Counted from the first letter of the stretch, positions 51,731 to 63,522 are shown. The stretch is 64,000 nucleotides of DNA from Hybos culiciformis (GCA_964007475.1 OZ023275.1:36265381-36329380), one strand, 5' to 3'. Notes: generated by a model not told the origin, from the sequence alone. Made by a program: numbers and translations.

Positions 51731-54700
51731 TTACAAAATATTATGTTATACTGAAACTTTTATTAAATACGTATTATAATGTTTGTCACTCAAAGTAATA
51801 TAAAATAGATTACTGTAGGTAGATGTATAGATGTAAATTTAGAAAAATATAATAAATTTAGACGGCTAGATAAATAAATTTTGCTCACTTTCTGTCAATA
51901 GTTCATTTATCAAAGGATAACAAAAATAACTACCATTGCTATACTATATTATAGTAAAATGTAAACTCTTTTCAGAATTTAAAATAAAATCATAAAAAAA
52001 ATGTTTTTTTTTCCAAAATTCATTGCTAAATCTATTTTAATAACGAAAATTTTATCATCCAAAATATTATAATCAATATTATAATATGATGATACATCAT
52101 ATATATATATATAAATATATACATATATATAATTCTAACGAGAAATATTTATATGAACGAACAACTGATAAATAAATCTCAGCAAAGATTAAAATATTTT
52201 TACTCTTTCCAACAAAAACATTTTTTTTTCCATTAAAGATAAAAAAAAAAAAATATGTTATACATTTTAACTATTACACCTTTTCTTTCCTTGTTTATTT
52301 TTATTTTTTGGTAAAGAAAAATATATGTTTTGAATAAAATATTTTATGAAGAAATTGTGAAGTGAATGTGGGGTAAGTGACTTCAAATCTCTATTAATGT
52401 TGGTATTTTCAGGTGTGGGATTATGTATTTTTTGTCGACCGATTGATAATAGGGAAATTTTGTAAAATTATCGACAATTTGGTTCTTGTAATTTTATGTT
52501 TTAAAATTAGATTTTTTGTCAATTTTTGATTGTTGATGGGATTTTTGATTAAAGAACGGATAAACTGGTACCACTGGAAAGATTTTGTTTTAGCTAGACG
52601 TTTTAAAGCTGTTTTTCACGTCTACTTTTTTATTGAAATTATTATTAAAAAAGACTAAACTAGAGCGAAACAAAGTTCGGGCCGGGGACGATTTGTAATT
52701 AATAAGAATGGTGATTGTAACTTAATTATTTTGAAATTGATTTTCTTTTTATAAGCAATAAAAAATATTTTCTACATAAAAGATGTCAATTATTTTGTTC
52801 GCCCTTTTTGTACCTTATTCATATCTTATATAGTCATATATATATATGTATATTTATGTATAAATATACATTTTTTTTCTTGTTTTTATCTGTTCCTATA
52901 TTTTCTCTCTCTGAAACTGAAGTAAAGGTGCTGTACAATAATCAAATAATACTTCAGAAGACAACAACTTATATATTTATCATATCGCATCATCACCAAT
53001 AAAAAAAAAAAAGAAAAAAAAAACACAAAATAAATCAACGAAGCATTTTTTACAAACATACCATAAGATATTATTTTATGTGTACATTGTAAACATACAT
53101 AGTACATTATAGATAGTACGTCATATAGTATTAAAAACAAAGTCAGTTTTTCAATGTTTTTCCTTTTTTTTACTTGTTTTATTTCCTTCCTCTCTTACTC
53201 CTCAGCAGAAACAAAAAAAAAAATTGAATCAAAAGAATCACGAAGGTATATTATTTCCGGTCGTTTAGGGTTTCAAAAACATTTTAGATTTTCTTTTTGT
53301 TTATGTGTTCAATGAGATGTTGGTTTTTTTTTTTTTTTTTATCTTTATCCAACATTATTATTATTATTATTTTTTCCTTTTTTTTTCTTTTTTTTAAATA
53401 TAAAGGAACTAAATAGCAATCATTTAATTAAAATTGAAAAGAGAATGAAAAAAGTTTCATTTTATGTCAAGTGAATTAAAACAAAAACAAAAAAAAAATC
53501 ACTTATTATCAGACTTTTATAAAATAATGAAAAGAAGATTTATAGGAAATATTAAAAAGAATATTATTAGAAACTAATATAATCAAATTTATAATATACC
53601 TGTATACAGTTTTTTTTATTCAAAATTTTCAAACGTTAAATTCATATAAATTACATTTAATATAATAATTGTTAGTATATGCTAGCATTTAACATTACAA
53701 TCGAGCTGTATGGAACCGTGATAAATAAAATTTTACAAACCAACATTATACTTAGGTTTACTGTTCATAGTGCCGTATGTAATAATAGTAATTAATGTAT
53801 CATAATTATCATATAGTTTAATATTAAAAACTATATAAAAAAAATTATAGTCTACTAGCACAGTGTGTTTATTATTTACATAAATAAAATAAAATATCTA
53901 TATCAATAAATTGTGAATACTATAATGTACATATTTATCTTAAAAAAAAAAAAAAATGAAATAAAAATATTGAATATTTTATTTATTTGTATTTATTTTC
54001 AATATTTCAAAACAAAAAAAAATTACATAAATTTTTACCCATAATCACATTCTTATATTCCTACTAATTTTACATAAATGGTCAAAATTAATTCGTTCGT
54101 AAAAAAAAATAAAAAAAACAACAAAAACTCTATATAAATTTAAAGTGTAAATTTGTCAAATAATGAGCTTATTTTATTCGATTTTGATAGGGAAAAAAAA
54201 ACAAAATATATTTATGTAAAAAATGTAAATTTAATAATGGTAAAAAAAAAATAAAATTGAAACAGCATGTGATGTTTAAAAATATTCATAAATCAAATAA
54301 AAAAAAAAAAATTTTTTCCTCTTTTATAGTTTCTGTTGCCAATAAAATTTAATTTTTTTTTTTTTAATATTTTAATATTTAATTTTGCTTTTATACAGTA
54401 TTAAGTTTTTGTTTTAACAAGTGAGTCTATGTAAATATTTTTATTAAAAAAAATTTTTTTTTTTAACTATTTTAATAATGTAATTTAAATAACATTTAAT
54501 TTTTATTTTAATATTTATACGTATTAAACACCGTATTTGATTTTTGAGAGCATATTGTGTATTTTTATTTATACAAAATCGTTTCTTCCGCAAAAGTTAC
54601 ACAGTGTTGCAATATAGCTACTTAGGCTACAGAATCAGCATCAACCACATTGTTTTAGTTAAGTCTGTGCCTAGAATTTTGAATTCTGCAGAAAATTTTC

Positions 54701-55433
54701 AATACAGAGATCCCGGGATTTTTCATCCTGTGTCCAAAATATGTTTTTTACAATTTCATTCTATAGCACAAGTGTGCTCACTTAAGTCTTAAATTTATGT
54801 AAATTTTGCTAAATCAAAATATATTAAATATATTAAATATATTTTATTAAAAAAAACCCTGAAGCTAAATATGTAAAAAAAAGTATACGAATTTTATAAA
54901 ATTGCAAAAAAATTTTTGACCTGAAAATTTATTTTATGTATTTATTTAAAGTTATACGTTTTATACGTTTTATTATTTGAAAAATAATCTCAAATACTAA
55001 CTTAAATTAATATAAAAATATTATATATGTATGATAAGACAACATCATAATGTATTGATTTCGTATTTAAATGATAACTCATAATTTTATAATTAAATTC
55101 TGATTTATCTATTCGTTAACTTATCTTTTATCTAGGCACTTAAGATACATTTTGATATCAAAAAGTTTGTGAAGAACTTTGAAAAAAAAAACTTCTTTAA
55201 TATTATATACATCGTTGAACAGAAATATTCAGTTTTAAAACTCATCATAAATATACATATATTTACAAAATTTGCTGTTTGCCAATCATTTGTTTAAAAT
55301 TTTTATATTAGGTAAAAATTATTGAGATTTATTTTTTTTTATAATTATAATTATTACATTAAAAAAGTGTAAAATTTATTTTCAATACAGAAAAAATTTT
55401 TTTTTTTATGTGGTGGACATAAAAAGGTTAAAA
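51731..55433. other. Non-coding DNA upstream of the acid phosphatase pair
   Basis: Mostly A/T runs and TATA-type repeats, with (TTA)n at 53354-53372. A GC-richer patch of about 54580-54790 carries an 82-codon plus-strand open frame (54544-54792) without a recognisable domain. The promoter of the first phosphatase must lie in the final few hundred bases, but no core promoter motif is convincing. Confidence 0.55.
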
Positions 55434-57316
55434 ATGAAGGTAATAAAATGTAAAACAACAGCTGGGCGAACAGAAATATTAGTTATGATAATTGCGGTAT
55501 TAATGCTATTAGCGGTTCTTGTGCAATCAAATGATGATGACGGCAAAACAAATTCAACATTGCAAATGATTTCAATTGTATGTCTATTTAAATAATAATT
55601 ATATAAAGCTTTTAAAGTTAAGTTAAACATTATGTACATTATTATGTAAACACCTGGAATTCTATAAATTTTACTCTTTAAGTTGAGTAAAATTGATAAA
55701 AAGTGAATTGTTATATACATCTAAATATTTTTCTAATGTTATGGATATAGGGCAACCATTTAAACTAGCCTTTATTCTTGGAACAACTATATTGCTATCC
55801 TGAACCCGTACGAGGATTTGAATATATTATATAGATTAAGATTCTTCAATTTATCTTATCTTTCCACGCTTTCCACATACAATACATACTTTGTTCTTTT
55901 TTAGCTTTTCAGACATGGAGACAAAGCACCTTCTGACTTGTATCCAAATGATCCCCATATAATTTATGATTGGCCTGGTGGTCTTGGAGCTCTTTCAAAG
56001 GTCTTTAAATTAATAATTATTTATATTATAATTTATATTATAATTATTTATATTAAAAATTTTTAGAAAGGATCATTGCAATCTTATAATTTGGGGAAAC
56101 AGTTGAGAGAACGATACATATCATTGCTACCTGAAAACGGATTATATTCAAAAAATGATATAATTGTATTAAGTTCTTATGCTGAAAGATGTATAATGTC
56201 TGCTCAAAGTATGTTAGCTGGTTTTTTACCTCCAAAATCTAATAATAACATGCTTCCGATTAGTTGGCAACCAGTGCCTGTCAATCCATTACAACGAAAA
56301 GACGATATAGTAAGTAAAATTAAAAATTAAAAATATCTTCTATTATGTGTACACAAATAGCATAATACATTTTTTTTCTATCAGTTAATTGCCCAAACAA
56401 AAGCATGTGCCAAATATGATTATATTTTGAAAAATTTATATGAAAATCCACCGCCTGATCTAGCCAAATTAAATGAAGATAATAAAGATTTATACCAAAT
56501 GCTTACTAAATATTCAGGCCAGGTAAAAATTTCTAACACATCATAAAAATGATTGAAATTAAACTCTTTATTTTATAAATAAAAATGATTTAATGTTTTT
56601 GTAGAATATTTCTAATGTCTTAGATGTAGAATTACTCTACAATACATTGGAAATAGAAAAAAGTGCTGGTTTGGAATTACCATATTGGACAGAAAATATT
56701 TACCCAGATAGAATGCTTCCTTTGACTCATAAAAGTTATGCACTTTTCACAGAAACAGAATATATGAAAAAAATTAAAGGTAAATATATTAATAATAAAT
56801 GTTTGAAATTTACTAAGATGGAGAGTAAGTAAACTTCGATTATTATTATATTTTTAATTAAACGTATATAGGTGGAGGTTTTCTAACTGAGGTTATCAAT
56901 AATATGAGAACTAAGCGTAGTGGCAATTTAAGTCCAAATCGCAAAATTTTTCTTTATGCGGGACATGATGTAACACTGGTAAATGTAATGAATTCAATGG
57001 ACATATTAAATCAAACTTCCCAAAAACCAGACTACTCTTCAGCACTTGCTTTTGAGCTTTATTCAAATTCATTGGATTCAGAGGATTATATAGTAAAGGT
57101 AAGTCGACTATATAGCAAGAAATATCTGTGACTATAAATAATATTTAAAATTTTCTTAAGATGGTATATTATCCAAATAGTGAAACCAAGGAACCAATAC
57201 AAATTGCGATACCCAATTGTTATGATCCATGTCCATTAAGTCTATTCAGACATACTTACAAACATTTGCTAATAAGAAATTTCGATGAAGAATGTGAAAA
57301 TAAAATTCGATATTGA
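55434..57316 (+). CDS. Secreted histidine acid phosphatase, copy 1 (seven exons)
   Basis: This is a branch-2 histidine acid phosphatase that hydrolyses phosphomonoesters through a phospho-histidine; insect relatives are lysosomal, salivary or venom enzymes. Exons are 55434-55577, 55905-56000, 56067-56309, 56385-56522, 56605-56779, 56872-57098 and 57161-57316. They join in frame to 392 aa, with all introns GT-AG and intron 5 in phase 1. A hydrophobic segment (residues 15-31) followed by VQSNDD looks like a signal peptide. The catalytic motif is FRHGDKAP (His52), the phosphate-binding arginine lies in SSYAERC (Arg121), and the proton-donor pair is in YAGHDVTL (His297-Asp298). The second arginine of the usual RHGxRxP motif is Lys55, which may change activity. 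The length is typical of the family. An ATG at 55408 is out of frame, so 55434 was chosen. It lies 570 bp before a same-strand paralogue with the same exon structure. Confidence 0.92.
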
Positions 57317-57886
57317 TATACAAATCAAGTAATGGTCATGGATAGAGGATTGGACAAAATTATACTACCACCCCATATTTTAAAAATTAATCCACATTTA
57401 TATATTCAAAATATTCTAATTGTATATCAGATTAAATCAAGATATTTGTAAACACTTGAATAAAAATTTTAATTATTAATTGAAATGGTATTCACTTTTT
57501 TTTATAAGTTTTAATATGTATTTAATAAGAAATAAAAACCTTTTCAGTAAAAGGAAATTATTTAAAGTATCTTTCGAATGATATCTAGACCTGTAGAACT
57601 TTGTTGCTTATTTGTATTTCACTATACAATATTTATTTAATTCATTATCAAGAAATTTAAATCAATAAATTTTAAGTTAAAAGCTATCTTATAATTGAAT
57701 CATTTACATTCAATAAAATTATATTAATGGAAGGTGTAAACAACAACATATAGTTTGAGTGAGTAATTTTTTTTAAGCGTATATTAAACTTTTCTTCCTA
57801 GACTTAAACTTATTTTAGTGCAGTTCAAAAATTTATTTTCAATGGAATTATCTAAAAAGCGGTAGTTAAAATATATATTTGTTAAT
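57317..57886. other. Intergenic spacer between the two phosphatase genes
   Basis: 570 bases of AT-rich DNA containing the 3' UTR of the first gene and the presumed promoter of the second. No other gene is seen. Confidence 0.7.
57459..57464 (+). terminator. Putative poly(A) signal of phosphatase copy 1
   Basis: AATAAA occurs 143 bases after the stop codon, in a plausible 3' UTR position before the next gene. Confidence 0.5.
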
Positions 57887-60800
57887 ATGAAATCCAGTAG
57901 AATGGTCAAAATTCGTAATTTCGGCATTTTTAGTATTATTTTGGTGTTCTCCATAATTTCTGACATTGCAAATGCTGAAAAAAAATCACGAAACAGTAAT
58001 GACAGTCTAGAACAGGTTTTTATAGTGAGTATAATTTATATCAGTCTTCGATTAAATTTTGCCTTAGTAATTTATTTAGTCGTTAAAACACTCAAAAAAA
58101 TAAAAAAGGTTATAAAAAAGAAAAAAAATTATGTTAGCTTTTTAGACATGGGGATCGTTCACCACAAGTTTCTTATCCAAACGACCCTTATGCTAATTAC
58201 GATTGGCCTGGTGGATTTGGAGCTCTTTCAACGGTAAGAATATTCAAAATCAATAATATTTTGTTTGAATCAAAAATGGAACTACATATAATAATTTTAG
58301 AAGGGAGCCATGCAAGCTTATAATTTAGGTGAAATTTTAAAACAACGTTACACAGCTTTAATAAGTCCCAGTATTCATGTTATGAGTTCTTATTATAAGC
58401 GATGCCGAATGACTGCGGAAAATCTTCTAAGAAGTGTTTTGAAACAAAATGAAAGTTACGATTTGTTAGCAAAGAATTTGAAACCAGTAACAATTAATGA
58501 AGTTGAGAAACATAAAGATGGTGTGAGAAGCTTGATCAAAAAATTTATTTGTAGATATGTATTTACTAGAACTATATAAAAAATTTGATACTTTGTAGAT
58601 ACTCGCTCAAGAAAAACCGTGCAAAAAATATGACAAAATGTATCAACGTTTATTTGAGAATTCTTCTCCAACTTTAAAGAGAACTAATAAAGACAATACG
58701 AAGCTTTACCATTATTTAACAATGCATTCTGGAAAGGTAAATGCAAGGCTTTTTTTGTACCGGAGTTCACCGGAGCACAGCTCCGGTAAATATAAATTAA
58801 ATAAAAAATTAAAAACCAATTCTTATTAGATTTAAAAAATTGTCGTTATTTTTCTCATGAGAAAAATTCGTAATTAACGATAATTTTTATCTAATAAAAA
58901 TTTTAAATCATATAGATTTGCCATAACTAGGTTTGCGATTGCTATTTTTTGGTTGCTATTTTTTTTCTAAATTTTTTGTCTAGTTACCTATTCTGCGATT
59001 ACTAATTATTCTACGTTACTTTGAAGATTTCAGGAAGTTAAGAATTTAAATTTATTTTTCAAAGTGTCACTTATAATATAGTTTTTAAATATATCCCAAG
59101 AATATGAACATAATAAATAGTTATTTTAATACCCTACCAAAAAAACTTAGAGGAGGCGAGATATGTAACGCATAGAAAGTTTCTTGCAATGTTCGAACGC
59201 CTAACCCGCCTATTAAGAGCCCTCACTGCGGAAAATGGGTCTTGGTTTTGCTTTGATTCTAGAGTTAATACAATCTCGACTGAAGTGATTTTTTGATATG
59301 TTAGACAGTATATGGAGCGGATATGAGACAGTATGTGAGGCGGATTTTTTAAATTTTGAGTTTTGTTGGCCCAAATGAGCCCTAGAAAAACTTGAACATA
59401 TTTGCTGAGATTATGCAGTAAAGGAAAAAGATAATAAAAAATCTCAAACGCAGAAATAAAGCTAAAATATTACGGAGAATTTTGAATTTCTTAAATTTCC
59501 TAAACAATTTTTAATTAGTTTGATTTATTTCTAAGATTTTTTTAATTTTTTTCTGCACAGAAATAAAATTCAAATATAGTTTTGTGATTTTCTCGTAGAG
59601 GTGTTTTCGTACATTTTTTGTCGCAATTTTCACGGCCGTTTATTTTCTGTAAAATAAAACAAAAAAAACTGCAAAAATAGAAAACAGAAATAGAAAACAG
59701 AATTTCACGTCGAGGGCTCTTAATATTAATGTACAATACAATCAACAGAAATTCAGTTTCTGTACCAGTTTTCCTTCTATAGAATTAAAAATAATATAGC
59801 GTTCCGGTAAATATTTTTTTCCAAAAAAAGCCCTGGGTAAATGTAATTTATAATAAACGTTGTATAAATATGTTTAAATATCAAAATACAAAGATGAAGA
59901 AAGTACATAGTTTGAAATGTAAACTATTTGTAACTGCCAAGTTTTGCAACTATTGCTTTAAGTCTCATTCGTTAGAGTCATGAAATCATTATGCCTTTAT
60001 GACATATGGCGTTATTACATGCCATCTAATTGCTATGAACTCACTTTCTAATAAATTTTTTTAGAAAATTTCAAACATTTTGGATGTGTATTATTTATTT
60101 GACACTTTATATGTAGAAGAAAATTCTGGCTTGAAATTACCATTATGGACTAAAAAAGTATTTCCAGATAAGATGTTATCATCAGTTCATAAAACCTTCA
60201 ATATTGCTACTGAGAATGATTATATGAAAAAAATACGAGGTAAATATTTAAATCTAAAATTATAAATGAAAAAATGAAAATAATTAAAATAAAATTGATT
60301 TTGCAGGAGGACCTTTTATTACTGATGTTTTGGAAAAAATTATTGAAACACAAAATCATGGTTCTAAGTCAAGCCACAAAATTTTTTTGTACAGTGGACA
60401 TGATTCAACACTTGCCAATGTCATGAATTCAATGGAAATAGCTAACCAAACAGTTCCTTGGCCAGACTATACGTCTGCTTTAGCTTTAGAATTATATTTC
60501 GATAATTTGATTAATGATTATGAAATTAAGGTAATATATTAATTTATTTATTATATATAAGATATTATGTGTAGGATATTTATAATTTATAAAACTGTTT
60601 GTAAGGAACGAGGCAGCCACTTCACTAATTTATACATTAAACATTATTATGTGTATGAGGAAATGATAGTTTGAAGTCGCAATATTTTCATAAAATTAAA
60701 TTGCGGATTTATTGTTTTAGGTAAAATATTTTTTTGGAGGAGAAAATAGAAATCCTGTTGAAATCAATATACCAAATTGTAGAAAACCATGTTTGTTAAA

Positions 60801-60933
60801 TCAATTTAGAAAAGCTATTGAACATTTAATTATTGATAATTATGATGAAATTTGTGAAAATAACATTGAAATTGTGAAATCAAATATATTTGAAACAATT
60901 TTTAGTGTCTCTAATATGTTTAATTATTTTTGA
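57887..60933 (+). CDS. Secreted histidine acid phosphatase, copy 2 (seven exons)
   Basis: This is a tandem paralogue of the preceding gene. Exons are 57887-58024, 58138-58233, 58301-58522, 58599-58736, 60065-60239, 60307-60530 and 60721-60933, joining in frame to 401 aa. Exons 2, 4 and 5 have exactly the lengths of copy 1 (96, 138, 175 bp) and intron phases are the same. The N-terminus ([17 protein letters not shown]) is a signal peptide. Catalytic motifs are intact and canonical: FRHGDRSP (His50, Arg53), Arg112 in SSYYKRC, and YSGHDSTL (His288-Asp289). Exon 3 lacks seven codons relative to copy 1, in the loop before the SSY motif and near the exon end. The C-terminus is about 20 residues longer and ends in a semi-hydrophobic stretch ([15 protein letters not shown]). 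Intron 4 is 1328 bp against 82 bp in copy 1 because of a transposon insertion at its donor. Splice sites were placed by GT-AG, frame and alignment with copy 1. Confidence 0.92.
58744..59835. mobile_element. Non-autonomous hAT-type transposon in intron 4 of phosphatase copy 2, 1092 bp
   Basis: A perfect 8-bp target duplication GGTAAATG lies at 58736-58743 and 59836-59843. The inverted termini are CAAGGCTTTTTTT at the left and CAGGGCTTTTTTT (reverse complement) at the right, followed in both by ACCGGA-containing subterminal sequence. These are hAT characters. The target site is the exon 4/intron 4 donor itself: the last exon base is 58736 and the intron starts GTAAATG. No transposase frame is present. 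It contains a nested TTAA-flanked element. Confidence 0.9.
59217..59719. mobile_element. TTAA-flanked inverted-repeat element nested in the hAT element, 503 bp
   Basis: TTAA at 59213-59216 and 59720-59723 flanks the inverted termini GAGCCCTC...GAGGGCTC. After that the ends diverge. The TTAA duplication is the mark of piggyBac-type insertion, although the terminal bases are not the usual CCC. It is non-coding apart from a meaningless short frame. The alternative is that TTAA is part of a longer terminus (TTAAGAGCCCTC) of another superfamily. Confidence 0.6.
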
Positions 60934-60977
60934 TTCAATCACATATATAACATGTTATATTTATAATTTATTAATTA

Positions 60978-60983
60978 AATAAA
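60978..60983 (+). terminator. Putative poly(A) signal of phosphatase copy 2
   Basis: AATAAA occurs 45 bases after the stop codon. Confidence 0.5.
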
Positions 60984-62265
60984 ATCAAATTATTTAGGAT
61001 TAATGTTTATTCTTTCTTATTTGTTTGATATATAATTCCTCCTAGTTAATAATTCGGTCCTAATCTTCGTACTTACAATTTTAAATTCTTAGTTTAAAAA
61101 CACCTTTTAACAGATTTGTTTGATTATTGATGTCCTGCAGTGAAAAGTTAAACATTCTCGAATACCTTAAATCGTGGACAGACATCAGTGGCTAATTTGG
61201 CAATTATCATAGAACAAGAAACAACCGTTCACACACGACTGGGATCAATAGAGGATTATTTTGTTGTTTTTTAATATTTAATTTTTTTTTTATTGTTTTA
61301 TTTGTTTTTTTAAAGGAGAAAGTTAAATAATATATTTTTTTAATATAAAATGAAACTAATATTATTAAAACAATAATAAATAAAAACAATTTCAAATATT
61401 ATATATTGCTTTTATTTTTTTATTTACATGTTTTCCAATTTTTTTTTTATTTAGACATTTCAAAAACGAAAGTTCATTTTACCTTAATAACGATGCTGTT
61501 GTTTTCAAAGCGTACTCTAGGAACTTTAGAGAATTTTTAGTCGCTACTAGCTAATTCAAGCAACTAAATGAAGAAAAGCTAATCCGGTTTCTAATCTGAG
61601 AAAAATTTTGCATGAAAATATAATCACTCTTTATCCAAGAAGTATCGTTATGCGAAAACAATCCTCTAGTCTGTTTTTGGTTAAAATTTAATATGATTTA
61701 AAATTATATAATGAGTAACGATGAAAGCAATTAAAGCTTTTAAATTATTCGTCCGTTAAACTTTTAGACTTTTTTTTTATCGCTTCGGCGACTTCGTGGC
61801 AAAAGGACCAATCTGAAATATTAATGAAAGTTAATTCTGGATGATGTTAGTTTCGTGCATTTTTCACAAATATTTTACAAAAATCACCAATTTCGATGAA
61901 ATCTAGATTTTTAGTGGTTATAATTTATGAAGCATTGTTTAGGCCTCTTTAACTAGTAGTAATCAAATATCTACGAATATTGGTAAAAAGATCATATATA
62001 TACTTCATACAACTGACTTCAAAATCACAAAAATAATTAATAATGCTCTAAAAAAAAATTTGGAATGAAATTTATATTATTGCAGCAAAAATTGTCTTCA
62101 AAAAAAAAAGCTCATGGGGTTGTGATATGGATTTTTTGTTTCACTATTTTAATTATTTTTTTTGTATGGGACTCCTCTTTATATACATGCTTTTTGGTTT
62201 TGATAACATAAAACCACATCTTAAAATATAGGATCTGTATTTGGTATACAAATAAAACCAGTAGA
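60984..62265. other. Non-coding DNA downstream of the phosphatase pair
   Basis: There is no supportable gene. Composition is more complex than in the desert (for example about 61110-61260 and 61760-61860), but all frames are broken. No third phosphatase copy is seen. Confidence 0.6.
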
Positions 62266-62273
62266 CCTGTAGA

Positions 62274-62778
62274 CAGAGCCGTCCTAACGTATTTCGTACC
62301 TATGTGTTAATAATTTCCTGGCCCTCATATCATAGAAAAATTAATTAAAAACTTATATATCATATAAATAAAAAAATAAAAATATTAAAAAACGATTTAC
62401 CGTCAATTCAATCGCCGCGATTTTTTAACCGAACTCAACCTGTCTATAATTTTCGGTGAAATTCGCTTTCCGTGAATTGTGTTTTCGGTAAACTTTAGTT
62501 TCGGCGATTTTTTAACCAAACTCAACATGTCTATAATTTTCGGTGAATTATATTTTCGGTGAATTGTGTTTTAGGTGAATTGTGTTTTCGGTGAATTGAC
62601 GCGACACGTTAAAAAACATACAAGCAAATTTTCGGACTCTTAATTTTCAGCACAGATTTCCAAGTGAAAATTCCTCTTTTTGGTTTTTTTCTTGTTTTTA
62701 TTGTTATAATTTTGCGCCCCTTATATTTTGGGGACTATGTGCTATAGCACAGTTAGCACATTGGTTAGGATGACACTG
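62274..62778. mobile_element. Non-autonomous hAT-type transposon, 505 bp
   Basis: A perfect 8-bp target duplication CCTGTAGA lies at 62266-62273 and 62779-62786. The inverted ends are CAGAGCCGTCCTAACG at the left and CAGTGTCATCCTAACC at the right (reverse complement). The CAG start and 8-bp duplication fit hAT. There is no coding capacity; the centre carries tandem repeats (separate entry). Confidence 0.88.
62405..62600. repeat. Tandem repeats within the hAT element
   Basis: A unit of about 87 bp starting CGATTTTTTAACC occurs at 62418 and 62505, with CTCAACNTGTCTATAATTTT following in both. Downstream, a 16-17 bp unit (TTTTCGGTGAATTGTG) is repeated about four times to 62600. The whole block appears built from TTCGGTGAA modules. 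Confidence 0.85.
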
Positions 62779-63155
62779 CCTGTAGACGATGAAATTAAAG
62801 TACTTACTAGGAATTTGCATATAAATTTTAATATTTTCTTTTACATAATGTGTCAACACTAAAATCAACATGTTACTTAAAAAAATAGAGTGTTCTACAC
62901 GAAAATATTCTCGACTTTTTAAACTCTATTCAAAGTTAAGTTTTCTTCTATGATAAATTTTATAAAAACGCCTAAAAGTTTTATTTTTCATATAAAACCG
63001 GCGCAGTTTTAAAATATTTTGTATTATTGTTATTAATATTATTTAATTTAAAAATATAATATTGGTACTTGAAAAAATAAAAATAAAATTATGAAATATC
63101 TGTTGACCCTAGATTGCGTTTTTTAAGTACACTTTACTTATTCCTAAACGTATTT

Positions 63156-63201
63156 GTATTTGTATAGTATGATTTATAGTATTTGTATAGTATGATTTAC
63201 A
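63156..63201. repeat. 23-bp tandem duplication
   Basis: Two adjacent copies of GTATTTGTATAGTATGATTT plus three bases, differing at one position. A third, weaker relative (CAGTATGAAATATAG) follows near 63218. Confidence 0.85.
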
Positions 63202-63298
63202 AATAGTTACATTCGAACAGTATGAAATATAGTTTTATAAAAGTTTTATGCAGAGTACGTATGTACCGATATAGTTCGAAGTTTGATCTCATTTATAG

Positions 63299-63515
63299 CA
63301 TAGATTAAGAATACACCAAGATGGGAAGCTTCATACAACATTATTTTTGGTATTTTTAAGTCAATGTGTTAGTAAAACAAAATAAAATACGTGATAATTA
63401 TCAATGTATGAAAAGAATTTTATTTAGTTTTACTAACACCTTCACAATAAAATACCAAAAAAGACTAAAAAAATGTTGTATGAAACTTCCCATCTTGGTG
63501 TATTCTTAATCTATG
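63299..63515. mobile_element. Short inverted-repeat MITE, 217 bp
   Basis: The first and last 42 or so bases are inverted copies with one mismatch (CATAGATTAAGAATACACCA at the outer ends; GGAAGCTTCATACAACA versus GGAAGTTTCATACAACA). Weaker pairing (GTGTTAGTAAAAC) continues toward the centre, so the element can fold almost end to end. A 7-bp direct repeat TTTATAG flanks it (63292-63298, 63516-63522). It has no coding capacity and the superfamily is uncertain. Confidence 0.85.
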
Positions 63516-63522
63516 TTTATAG

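Noticed and set aside
57784..57966. Minus-strand frame over the 5' end of phosphatase copy 2
   Set aside because: It is antisense to exon 1 of a well-supported gene.
59542..59745. Minus-strand frame in intron 4 of phosphatase copy 2
   Set aside because: It lies in the nested non-autonomous element and crosses its end; no known domain.
61248..61675. Possible inverted repeat TAGAGGATT...AATCCTCTA
   Set aside because: Only about 9 exact bases match with weak extension and no flanking duplication; could be chance.
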